From: Microbacter sp049976245
Lineage (GTDB): Bacteria > Bacteroidota > Bacteroidia > Bacteroidales > Paludibacteraceae
Direction: 5' to 3'
NCBI GenBank assembly: GCA_049976245.1
Contig: JBMFIQ010000043.1
Coordinates: forward strand, 1 to 16,463
DNA: 16,463 bases
In this document: piece by piece, positions 1-6,551 of the stretch
Position numbering within the stretch: position 1 is the stretch's first letter
Layout of the letters: every line of letters begins with the position of its first letter
Position numbers and translations under genes: made by a program
The notes under the pieces: generated by a model
Database searches by the model: none
What the model was told of the DNA's origin: nothing
Seen by the model: only the letters and a program-made list of their open reading frames with translations

Positions 1-147
1 TGATATACGCAACTAATTTTAATGATATTTTATTGATAATCTTTATGTTGTATGTTTTTTAAGGGTCGACTATTTATATGACATTTAAAATTTTCAACAC
101 AAAAACAATGTTTGATAAATGAGATCACTGATCTGAAATAGAGATGC

Positions 148-1221
148 TCATTCATCTTGTGCTTGTTGTGGGACCTCATTGTGAGGAGATGATTCCGTCA
201 TCACATTTCCCACAGGTTGTAAGTGACGGTAAAAATTGATTTTCATCAATAAGATGCCCAACACGATCCAAAAAAGTTCCCGAACACGCATCACCAAACT
301 CACATAAACTCCCAATCCCGCAGGAAGTGCAAATGCTTTAAAAGCCAGTACAAAAGCGCCTTCACGAGTGCCGATTTGCATGGGCGAGAAGAATAGAATG
401 TTGGTAAAAAGACTCACAAAGGAGTAAATGATGATGGATTGAATGACGGTAACATGCAGATTTAAAGGCATTAAAATAACGAAAACTTCAAAAGCATTTC
501 CGATGCGGGCCAGCAATTCAAGACTCAAAGCTCTGGCAAAAGCTTTAGGACGCGTTGAGTACAACAATGAAATTTGCTGATCGATTTGATAAAGTCTGGT
601 TTGATTTTTCGAAAAGAAAGGAGCACCCCATCTTTTGATCAACGGGATGTGCGAAGCCCAATGAAAAAATTGGAAAGCCATTCCTTTACGATAACCTCTC
701 CAGAGCAAAAAAAGCAGCATGGAGAAGATGATAAAAAATGCCACCAAAAAGATTTTGTCAAGAAAATGAATTGGCAAGAAAATCGCGGCCGCTACAATGG
801 AAAGAACCCAAAAGATAATATGTGCCGAAATATGGGTCATGGTATATAAAACGACGGAAGAGGTTGCCTTCTCCAATCCGAACAACGATTTAAATTCCAT
901 GATTTTATAAGGATCGCCTCCAAAAAAACCAAGCGGCGTAGCTGCTTTAAGGGCAAAAGCGCTCAAGGTAATTTTTAGGATATGTAAAAACGGAATTTTA
1001 TGATTAAGCGGATTGTTGTCGCGAATGATGGTGGTCAACGCCGTGGTATTGATGATGTAAATCGGAAGCCACATGCCAATAATGGCAAAAAACCACCATC
1101 CGGTTTTTCGAATATGAATCCAAATGTTGTCAAACCCTATTCCCCAGGCCATTAACAACAAAGCAATGACCCCGATGATAAAAAAAAGGTTTCGACCCCA
1201 ATTAGATTTGTGCCTTTTCAT
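148..1221 (-). CDS. Flippase-like integral membrane protein (LPG synthase TM / UPF0104 family)
   Basis: Polytopic inner-membrane protein of about 357 residues, almost wholly hydrophobic, with roughly eight membrane segments and a hydrophilic C-terminal tail rich in Q, E and D. Two conserved-looking loops fit the lysylphosphatidylglycerol-synthase TM family (PF03706): TPLGFFGGDPYKI about a quarter of the way in, and FSPMQIGTREGAF near residue 280. The soluble aminoacyl-transferase domain of MprF is absent, so this is the stand-alone membrane form, often proposed to move or modify lipid-linked products; no function is proven here. It is the last gene of the leftward cluster with a CDP-alcohol phosphotransferase, an SDR and a cytidylyltransferase, so export of their product is a reasonable inference. 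Start: I prefer ATG at 1221. A TTG at 1248 would add nine residues, but it sits at the edge of a repeat whose other copy lies near the right end of the window. The stop is TGA at 148-150. No clear terminator was found in 1-147. Confidence 0.85.
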   Translation of the reverse strand: MKRHKSNWGRNLFFIIGVIALLLMAWGIGFDNIWIHIRKTGWWFFAIIGMWLPIYIINTTALTTIIRDNNPLNHKIPFLHILKITLSAFALKAATPLGFFGGDPYKIMEFKSLFGLEKATSSVVLYTMTHISAHIIFWVLSIVAAAIFLPIHFLDKIFLVAFFIIFSMLLFLLWRGYRKGMAFQFFHWASHIPLIKRWGAPFFSKNQTRLYQIDQQISLLYSTRPKAFARALSLELLARIGNAFEVFVILMPLNLHVTVIQSIIIYSFVSLFTNILFFSPMQIGTREGAFVLAFKAFALPAGLGVYVSLVMRVRELFWIVLGILLMKINFYRHLQPVGNVMTESSPHNEVPQQAQDE

Positions 1222-1247
1222 ACGTCTTTCTTCATTTTTTAACGCCA

Positions 1248-1310
1248 AGGATGTATGGAACTCGCCAAACAGTCATTCTCTTGTGCATAAGCGTTTTTAT
1301 GGCTCGTTTT
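1248..1310 (-). repeat. Degenerate ~60-bp repeat, copy A (inverted relative to copy B at 16325-16389)
   Basis: Read on the minus strand, this segment aligns with 16325-16389 on the plus strand. Both contain the exact 18-mer GCGAGTTCCATACATCCT (here 1265 down to 1248). Upstream of the core the similarity continues through shared blocks AAAC, GCCA, AAAAA, GCT, ATG, CAAG, ATGACT and TTT, with two single-base gaps, for roughly three quarters identity. Copy B lies in an open reading frame. The matching frame in copy A is broken by the two gaps, so copy A may be a decayed fragment of the same sequence. It fills much of the gap between the membrane protein and the phosphotransferase genes. Confidence 0.55.
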
Positions 1311-1388
1311 ATTCGTTTATCATTGTTTTTTTGGAGTCACAGACCCAATGCATGACTTTGTCACAACACATTCTTTTTCGGATTGAAT

Positions 1389-2291
1389 CTACACAATCAG
1401 GTGAATCATCATTTTTTCATGACGTCGTATCGCCATCAGAAACAACGGATTGAGTAGGAAAATTTCAAAGAAAAAATAAAACCATCCAATGTTGAACAAA
1501 ACCGACAAAAATAAGACGATGCTGCGAGCATTGAAAGTGAAAAGATCGAGCAAAGGCATCATAATCAAACTGTTGGCTCTAAATCTTTGGATCTCATGTT
1601 CAGGAATTCCATCGGGATACGATGTTTTAAGATGTAAGATATATTCCTGTAAATGTGGAGTTTGTTTTTCCTGATTGACGGTGTACCAATAATACATCAT
1701 TTGGATAAGACGGTGAAACGGCTGCTTTTTCCATGAGAATGAGGTTGCTTTGCGATGGATTGATTGCGTATTTTCAAACTCACTGTTCATGCCTCCTTTT
1801 AAGATATGCAGGTGCAGTGTTTTGTAATAATCCAATATAGAAGCCTGCATGAAATGAGATGCTCCCGATAAAAAAGCAATGCCCAACACCCAAATACCCC
1901 AATTCATCTGATGCATCAATCGGAAAGTTAACACCAAATAAATGACAGTAAACCATATTTCGCCCGACAAACCGTCGAGCACCCGCCCTATTTTGGATTT
2001 AATGCCTGTGATACGGGCTAATTGTCCGTCCACACAATCCAAAATATTGGCAAAAACAAGCAAACTAACGCCCGACAGATTGATCCAAACATTGGGAGGA
2101 TAAAAAAGAAGGCCGGCCGAAACTCCGACAAATATAGAAAAAATGGTTACCATGTTTGGCGTAATCGGACTTTTGCGAAGAAGCAAGGCAATGTAAAAGC
2201 CAATAGGCCTGTAAAATTTCCGATCCAGCCAATTTTCGGTGTCCAATGATTTTAAAGAATTTTCAAATGCAATTGACCGACTTAATTCCAT
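1389..2291 (-). CDS. CDP-alcohol phosphatidyltransferase family membrane enzyme
   Basis: Integral membrane enzyme of 300 residues expected to transfer a phosphoalcohol between a CDP-activated donor and an alcohol acceptor, releasing CMP. The family signature D-x2-D-G-x2-A-R-x8-G-x3-D-x3-D is visible as D85, D88-G89, A92-R93, G102 and D106. The final Asp position (110) is Gly, followed by E111, so the usual general base is missing or shifted by one. About six hydrophobic segments are present (for example 46-64, 72-86, 112-125, 131-150, 257-285), with a soluble insert around 160-240. Start choice: the frame is open back to an ATG at 2450, but ATG 2291 begins the typical family N-terminus, lies downstream of a TAnnTTTG box at 2340-2347, and avoids overlap with the SDR gene. 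The upstream 53 residues look like run-on translation. It stands in a leftward cluster with a cytidylyltransferase that could supply the CDP-alcohol. Substrates are unknown. Confidence 0.85.
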   Translation of the reverse strand: MELSRSIAFENSLKSLDTENWLDRKFYRPIGFYIALLLRKSPITPNMVTIFSIFVGVSAGLLFYPPNVWINLSGVSLLVFANILDCVDGQLARITGIKSKIGRVLDGLSGEIWFTVIYLVLTFRLMHQMNWGIWVLGIAFLSGASHFMQASILDYYKTLHLHILKGGMNSEFENTQSIHRKATSFSWKKQPFHRLIQMMYYWYTVNQEKQTPHLQEYILHLKTSYPDGIPEHEIQRFRANSLIMMPLLDLFTFNARSIVLFLSVLFNIGWFYFFFEIFLLNPLFLMAIRRHEKMMIHLIV

Positions 2292-2339
2292 AATAACAAC
2301 AAAATTTCCATCAAATTTCAACATTGAAAAATGATTGAA

Positions 2340-2347
2340 CAAAATTA
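2340..2347 (-). promoter_or_regulatory. Possible Bacteroidota -7 box (TAATTTTG) before the CDP-alcohol phosphotransferase
   Basis: On the minus strand, TAATTTTG matches TAnnTTTG and would start transcription near 2333, about 42 bases before ATG 2291. No well-spaced TTG -33 element was seen, so this is only suggestive. A small palindrome, TTTCAACATTGAAA (2316-2329), lies in the would-be leader. The box supports the short start of the gene, although the gene may also be co-transcribed from 3683-3690. Confidence 0.35.
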
Positions 2348-2422
2348 CAAAAATAAACGGGATCCTTACCCATATCATGTTCAATACGTGGTAAGGCCGA
2401 TGAACAAAAGCAAGTATGAACT

Positions 2423-3151
2423 TTAGGAAAAGTCGTAACCACCATCGCAAACCACAATTTCACCGTTCATGTAATTATTGTTGACCAACAACCAATAAAC
2501 ATCGGTGAGTTCTTTGGGGTCGCAAAAGCGATGAACGGCAATTTTTCGAATGATGTTATTGCGTAATTCATCCGGTTTATTTTTTTGCCATTCCGTGTCC
2601 ACAAAACCGGGAGCAACGGCATTGACCCGAATCATTTTTTCGTTCAGAAACTTCACTAAATTTTTAACCAACGCATGCACTGCAGCTTTGGTCACTCCGT
2701 ACGACAAAGAAAACGAATGCGGATGAAGAGCCATTAACGAACCGGTGAAAAGAACGCTGCCTCCATAGTTGATCAAAGGGAAAAGACGTTGCAATAAAAA
2801 AACGGGAAAATGAATGTTCACCGTAAAAACATCCATCCAGTGCTGCACCTCGATTTCCGAAAACGGCGAACGGTCTGTCATCCCGGCATTGAAAATCACG
2901 ACGTCCAACGAAAGATGCTGCGACTCGATGAACGATGCCACCCATTCAATCGATTGCATATCGGTGCTGCCAGCCTGAATGAATTGAAGTCGGTGCTCAA
3001 ACAAGCGATTCAATTCCGCACTCAATTGTTCGGCATGCTCCCGATCGTGGGCATAGGTGCCCACCACCGAAAATCCTTCGTGAAGAAAGCGCTCGGTCAA
3101 TGCACGTCCAATGCCTTTGGTGGCACCAACAATAAGTGCCGTTTTATTCAT
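2423..3151 (-). CDS. Short-chain dehydrogenase/reductase (SDR) family oxidoreductase
   Basis: Soluble NAD(P)-dependent Rossmann-fold oxidoreductase of 242 residues, normal for classical SDRs. Visible motifs are the coenzyme loop GATKGIG (9-15), NAG (88-90), N112, catalytic S138 with Y151 and K155 (YGVTK), and PG (181-182). The active site looks intact. ATG 3151 is preferred: it overlaps the end of the upstream cytidylyltransferase gene by 8 bases (ATGAATAA), which suggests translational coupling. An ATG nine codons further out at 3178 is possible but puts extra residues before the usual beta-strand. Next to a cytidylyltransferase and a CDP-alcohol phosphotransferase, a sensible role is to reduce a keto or aldehyde sugar phosphate to the alcohol that is then activated with CTP, as in CDP-ribitol synthesis. 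That is inference; SDR sequence alone does not give the substrate. Confidence 0.9.
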   Translation of the reverse strand: MNKTALIVGATKGIGRALTERFLHEGFSVVGTYAHDREHAEQLSAELNRLFEHRLQFIQAGSTDMQSIEWVASFIESQHLSLDVVIFNAGMTDRSPFSEIEVQHWMDVFTVNIHFPVFLLQRLFPLINYGGSVLFTGSLMALHPHSFSLSYGVTKAAVHALVKNLVKFLNEKMIRVNAVAPGFVDTEWQKNKPDELRNNIIRKIAVHRFCDPKELTDVYWLLVNNNYMNGEIVVCDGGYDFS

Positions 3152-3602
3152 CTTTAATCGTTTTTGGTTTACGATCACGCTCAGCCTTGAGGTGCTGTTC
3201 GTAATTGTCGTAAATATTCTTTTTCAACGATGAGGAAGAAATGCCGTTGCCATAAGGAAAATAAAACACCTCTACCCCCAGTTCCTTCAAATAATCATAC
3301 TTACCATACCAGTCGTCGCCAACAACAAACGCGTCGATATTAAGTTTTTTTACAATTTCGGTATGATCCAACGTATGTTGCGGAATGACAATGTCGGGAG
3401 CTTTCAAGGCCTCAATGATTTGCATGCGTTCCACAAACGGAATGACCGGTGGAGCTTTGTAGGATGCCACCAATTCGTCGGTACTCACTCCCACAATTAA
3501 AATATCGGCCAATCCTCTTGCGTAATTGATCATTCGTAAATGATTCACATGAAACATATCAAACGTACCGGAAGTATAAACCGTTAATTTTTTATTAAAC
3601 AT
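3144..3602 (-). CDS. TagD-like (glycerol-3-phosphate type) cytidylyltransferase
   Basis: Small cytoplasmic nucleotidyltransferase, 152 residues, expected to form a CDP-alcohol and pyrophosphate from CTP and a phosphorylated alcohol. Family motifs in order: GTFDMFH (12-18), ERMQII (58-63), GDDWYGKYDYL (95-105, close to the GDDWxGKxDxL of glycerol-3-phosphate cytidylyltransferase TagD/TarD), and ISSSSLK (121-127, the ISTTxIK signature). The normally conserved HxGH is here H18-V-N-H21, with Asn for Gly. The tail (about 135-152) is highly charged. It is the first gene of the leftward cluster, 81 bases downstream of a good TAnnTTTG box, and overlaps the SDR gene by 8 bases. Best guess: it supplies a CDP-polyol to the phosphotransferase two genes on. 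Glycerol phosphate, another polyol phosphate or phosphoethanolamine are all possible. Confidence 0.88.
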   Translation of the reverse strand: MFNKKLTVYTSGTFDMFHVNHLRMINYARGLADILIVGVSTDELVASYKAPPVIPFVERMQIIEALKAPDIVIPQHTLDHTEIVKKLNIDAFVVGDDWYGKYDYLKELGVEVFYFPYGNGISSSSLKKNIYDNYEQHLKAERDRKPKTIKDE

Positions 3603-3917
3603 AATTCGGTATGATCATTTTGGCGTTTTGAAAAAAAGAATTATCTTGCAACCCAAATCGTGGCTGTTCCCGATTTCGACGGCAAAGATATTTAATTATT
3701 TATACATTAGCGATCGACTTATGTTTTTTTGATTTAAATAATCTTTTAGTATCAAACCAAAGTTCTGCTTGTACGGTTTAACCATTAAAAACTGATTTTC
3801 GGGACAAAACCGTCAACTCGAAATGCAAAAAAGAAAAAAAAAGAAATCACCATCAATCATTCAACTTGTCATTTTCAATAAAATTCAGTCAAAGATTTTT
3901 CAAGTTGAACCTGTTTG
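3603..3917. other. Divergent intergenic region between the cytidylyltransferase cluster and the DUF4301 gene
   Basis: About 315 AT-rich bases with no credible gene. It holds the minus-strand promoter at 3683-3690, a purine-rich run of A with few G around 3825-3845, a weak long-range pairing (ACGGTTT 3773-3779 with AAACCGT 3807-3813), and the palindrome TTCAAGTTGAA at 3899-3909 with a half-site TTCAACTTG at 3860-3868. No exact TAnnTTTG box for the rightward gene was found. Confidence 0.6.
3683..3690 (-). promoter_or_regulatory. Bacteroidota-type promoter -7 box (TATCTTTG) for the leftward cluster
   Basis: On the minus strand TATCTTTG exactly fits TAnnTTTG. Initiation would fall near 3676, about 74 bases before the ATG at 3602. 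The upstream DNA is very AT-rich but lacks a clear TTG at the usual 19-21 base distance. Its position before the first of four same-strand genes makes it the likely cluster promoter. Confidence 0.55.
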
Positions 3918-5531
3918 ATGTTGATTAATAGTAATCAGGAAAATAAAAAACCATACACTTCCGAACTCCAACGGAAGCTCATCCATAAAAATCAGTATCG
4001 TATGCAAACCTTAACTGCCATTGACAAGCAATTGCTGAAATACAAACAAATCAGCATGGATCAATTGGAAGCCCAGTTGAAATCGTTCAGAGAAGGGTTT
4101 CCTCCTTTAGAAATCGGCAAAGTAGCCACGTTGAACGACGGCATCATGCAGGTTGAACGTCAGCGAATGAACGAATACATTGACACATGGAAAACCTATC
4201 AAAAGCTGAATAAACAGATCATTAAATTTGTTCCTGCTTCGGGAGCTGCAACCCGCATGTTCAATGATTTGTATGCATTTTACAATGGCAAGGAGAACAT
4301 TCCCTCACAACCTTCGGTCGTTCAATTTTTTGAACACATCCAACAATTTGCCTTCTACGATCATTTGAATGCCGCCTGTTTTCAAAACCATAGCATGTTT
4401 ATTCCCGAATTGATGCAACAAAATCAATTAAAGAAAATCGTTCAAACGCTGCTTTTCGAAAACGGGTTAAACTATGGCAACCTTCCGAAAGCGCTTCTGT
4501 TGTTCCATCATTATCCTTCTGAAACGCGCACTCCGCTTCAGGAACACCTTGTTGAAAGTGCCTGGTATGCAGCCAATGCGGAAGATCACGTTCAGTTGCA
4601 TTTCACCGTTTCGCCTCATCACAGGACATTGTTTAAAGATCATCTTGATGGTCATTTAGCTTACTATGAAGAAAAGATGAAGGTTCATTTTGATGTCTCT
4701 TTTTCGGAACAAAAATCGCATACCGACACCATTGCCGTCGATTTGAACAACAACCTGTTTCGAGATTCAAACGGTGATTTGGTGTTCCGTCCCGGTGGAC
4801 ATGGTGCTTTGATCGAAAATTTGAACGACATTGAAGCCGACATCATTTTCATCAAAAATATTGACAACATCACCACCGATCAGCTCCGAAAACCAACCAT
4901 CACTTACAAACAATTGTTAGGTGGAATTTTAGTTGAAACGAAACGGCAATTGTTTGCTTATCTGCACGAACTCGATCAACCGGCTTCTTTAACGGCAGCA
5001 CGACTGGCAGAAATGCAAACCTATTGCAAAACGCATCTTAACATAACACATCCGATGTTGGAAACCAACGATCGATCCAAATTAATCGCTTTTCTACATC
5101 AAACATTCAATCGTCCGACACGTGTTTGCGGCATGGTAGCCAATCAGGGAGAACCCGGCGGCGGTCCCTATTTTGTGCGCGGCAAAGATGGAGGAATGTC
5201 GCTTCAAATCGTTGAGAGTTCTCAAATCGATTTAAATAATCTCGATCAAAAAGAACTGCTGAAAAAGTCAACCCATTTCAATCCGGTGGACATTGTGTGT
5301 GCCGTACGCAATTACAAAGGGAAAAAGTTTGATCTGAAAAAACACATTGATCCCACCACGGGGTTCATTGCACAAAAATCAAAAGATGGAAAAATTCTTA
5401 AGGCATTAGAGTTGCCCGGGCTTTGGAACGGGGCCATGAGCGATTGGAACACCATTTTTGTCGATGTTCCTTTGGCAACATTCAGTCCGGTAAAAACCGT
5501 CAATGATTTATTACGACCTGAGCATCGGTAA
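3918..5531 (+). CDS. DUF4301 family protein, possible nucleotidyltransferase-like enzyme
   Basis: Cytoplasmic protein of about 537 residues (numbering here counts a TTG codon at 3915 as residue 1). I recognise DUF4301, a family of unknown function common in Bacteroidota. Conserved-looking blocks are VPASGAATRM (106-115), PKALLLFHHY (191-200), RPGGHGALIENL (292-303), FIKNIDNI (312-319) and EPGGGPYFVR (413-422). Their order and type resemble UDP-sugar pyrophosphorylases: a G-rich loop with T-R, a P-K, a GHG block and N-x-DN. I therefore infer a GT-A-like nucleotidyltransferase fold. Start: ATG 3918 and ATG 4002 are both possible. The protein from 4002 (MQTLTAID...) fits the usual start of the family as I know it, which would make the first 28 residues an extension. 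It is transcribed divergently from the CDP-alcohol cluster and closed by a strong terminator at 5610. Substrate unknown. Confidence 0.85.
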   Translation: MLINSNQENKKPYTSELQRKLIHKNQYRMQTLTAIDKQLLKYKQISMDQLEAQLKSFREGFPPLEIGKVATLNDGIMQVERQRMNEYIDTWKTYQKLNKQIIKFVPASGAATRMFNDLYAFYNGKENIPSQPSVVQFFEHIQQFAFYDHLNAACFQNHSMFIPELMQQNQLKKIVQTLLFENGLNYGNLPKALLLFHHYPSETRTPLQEHLVESAWYAANAEDHVQLHFTVSPHHRTLFKDHLDGHLAYYEEKMKVHFDVSFSEQKSHTDTIAVDLNNNLFRDSNGDLVFRPGGHGALIENLNDIEADIIFIKNIDNITTDQLRKPTITYKQLLGGILVETKRQLFAYLHELDQPASLTAARLAEMQTYCKTHLNITHPMLETNDRSKLIAFLHQTFNRPTRVCGMVANQGEPGGGPYFVRGKDGGMSLQIVESSQIDLNNLDQKELLKKSTHFNPVDIVCAVRNYKGKKFDLKKHIDPTTGFIAQKSKDGKILKALELPGLWNGAMSDWNTIFVDVPLATFSPVKTVNDLLRPEHR

Positions 5532-5609
5532 AATGACGGATAAAGACCAACTTTTTGCTTAAACGCACATATCTGAAAGACGTTTTTAGAAAAACTTCCT
5601 CCTCATTGC

Positions 5610-5640
5610 AACCATCAGCCGATGCTGATGGTTTTTTGTT
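5610..5640 (+). terminator. Rho-independent terminator after the DUF4301 gene
   Basis: Perfect 10-base stem AACCATCAGC / GCTGATGGTT with a CGAT loop, followed by a run of six T and then GTT. It lies 78 bases after the stop codon and separates this gene from the next promoter. Confidence 0.9.
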
Positions 5641-5677
5641 TGTTGACAATATTCAACAACTTACAACATCTTCAACA

Positions 5678-5707
5678 TTGCACGATTCAATAAAAAAAGT
5701 AACTTTG
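5678..5707 (+). promoter_or_regulatory. Strong Bacteroidota promoter (TTG-N19-TAACTTTG) for the scaffold/GGGtGRT operon
   Basis: TTG at 5678-5680, exactly 19 bases, then TAACTTTG at 5700-5707: both elements of the Bacteroidota consensus with ideal spacing. Transcription would start near 5714, giving a leader of about 52 bases before ATG 5766. It sits just after the terminator of the preceding gene, so the two-gene unit has its own control. This is the best promoter match in the window. Confidence 0.8.
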
Positions 5708-5765
5708 TAAACTCAAAACGCAAAAATAGAAACAACTGACATTCAAATTTTTAAACAAAGAGAAC

Positions 5766-6458
5766 ATGACTTATTCGCACGAAGTTGAACACATGTGTGT
5801 TGTAAAAAAAGGAGCCAATCATGGCCCTGCTCCAATTCCGCAAGAAGGGAAATGGGTAAAAGCTCGAGAGATTAAAGATATTTCAGGACTGACACACGGA
5901 GTTGGTTGGTGCGCTCCACAACAAGGAGCGTGTAAACTTACACTCAACGTGAAAGACGGCGTCATTCAGGAAGCCTTAGTAGAAACCATTGGATGTTCAG
6001 GCATGACACATTCGGCAGCGATGGCCTCCGAAATTTTACCCGGAAAAACCGTTTTGGAAGCATTGAACACCGACTTGGTTTGCGATGCCATCAACACCGC
6101 CATGCGCGAGTTGTTTCTACAAATAGCTTACGGTCGTTCACAATCAGCATTTTCGGAAGGTGGATTGCCTATTGGAGCCGGTCTTGAGGATTTAGGCAAA
6201 GGGTTGAGAAGTCAGATTGGAACCATGTACGGCACTTTAGCAAAAGGAGCACGCTACCTTGAAATGGCAGAAGGTTACTGCACACGAATGGGACTCGACG
6301 AAGAAGGAACCATCATAGGATATGAATTTGTACACATGGGCAAGATGATGGATATGATCAAAAAAGGCATCAGCGCCGGTGAAGCATTGGAAAAAGCCAA
6401 AGGCACCTACGGTCGTTTCAACGAAGCCGTCAAATACATTGATCCTCGTGAAGAATAA
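5766..6458 (+). CDS. IscU/NifU-like iron-sulfur cluster assembly scaffold protein
   Basis: Soluble 230-residue protein. The core GACKLTLNVKDGVIQEA (54-70) followed by IGCSGMTHSAAMASEIL (75-91) and GKTVLEAL (93-100) parallels the IscU pattern GDVMKLxIxV...YGCGSAIASSS...GKTLDEA, so it is placed in the NifU-N/IscU superfamily that builds Fe-S clusters. Cys residues are at 11, 49, 56, 77, 106 and 172; C56, C77 and C106 are the best counterparts of the three scaffold cysteines. It differs from true IscU in being about 100 residues longer, with a C-terminal region (about 125-230) containing EGGLPIGAGLEDLGKG and a further Cys, and no IscS, HscA or ferredoxin gene is nearby. ATG 5766 follows the promoter at 5678. 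The next gene, 93 bases on and before any terminator, encodes a GGGtGRT protein, likely its functional partner. Its client is unknown. Confidence 0.8.
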   Translation: MTYSHEVEHMCVVKKGANHGPAPIPQEGKWVKAREIKDISGLTHGVGWCAPQQGACKLTLNVKDGVIQEALVETIGCSGMTHSAAMASEILPGKTVLEALNTDLVCDAINTAMRELFLQIAYGRSQSAFSEGGLPIGAGLEDLGKGLRSQIGTMYGTLAKGARYLEMAEGYCTRMGLDEEGTIIGYEFVHMGKMMDMIKKGISAGEALEKAKGTYGRFNEAVKYIDPREE

Positions 6459-6551
6459 TGACTTGACGAGCCATCATTGATCCGTTAACAACAAAAACTA
6501 CAGATTATTCATCACTTGTTTCAATGAACAAGCAAAAAAAAACATTCCATT

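Noticed and set aside
1..147. Possible terminator for the leftward cluster
   Set aside because: Only a four-base GATC pairing is visible and no convincing stem with a T run on the minus strand.
1124..1453. Plus-strand 109-codon frame across the gap between the two left-end genes
   Set aside because: It overlaps the ends of both genes on the opposite strand, has no recognisable family, and part of it is just the repeat read backwards.
2292..2450. 53-residue N-terminal extension of the CDP-alcohol phosphotransferase frame
   Set aside because: It overlaps the SDR gene end by 28 bases and precedes the typical family start at ATG 2291, which also has a promoter-like box upstream.
3773..3813. ACGGTTT / AAACCGT pairing in the divergent intergenic region
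   Set aside because: Only seven pairs around a 27-base loop with no T run; likely chance.
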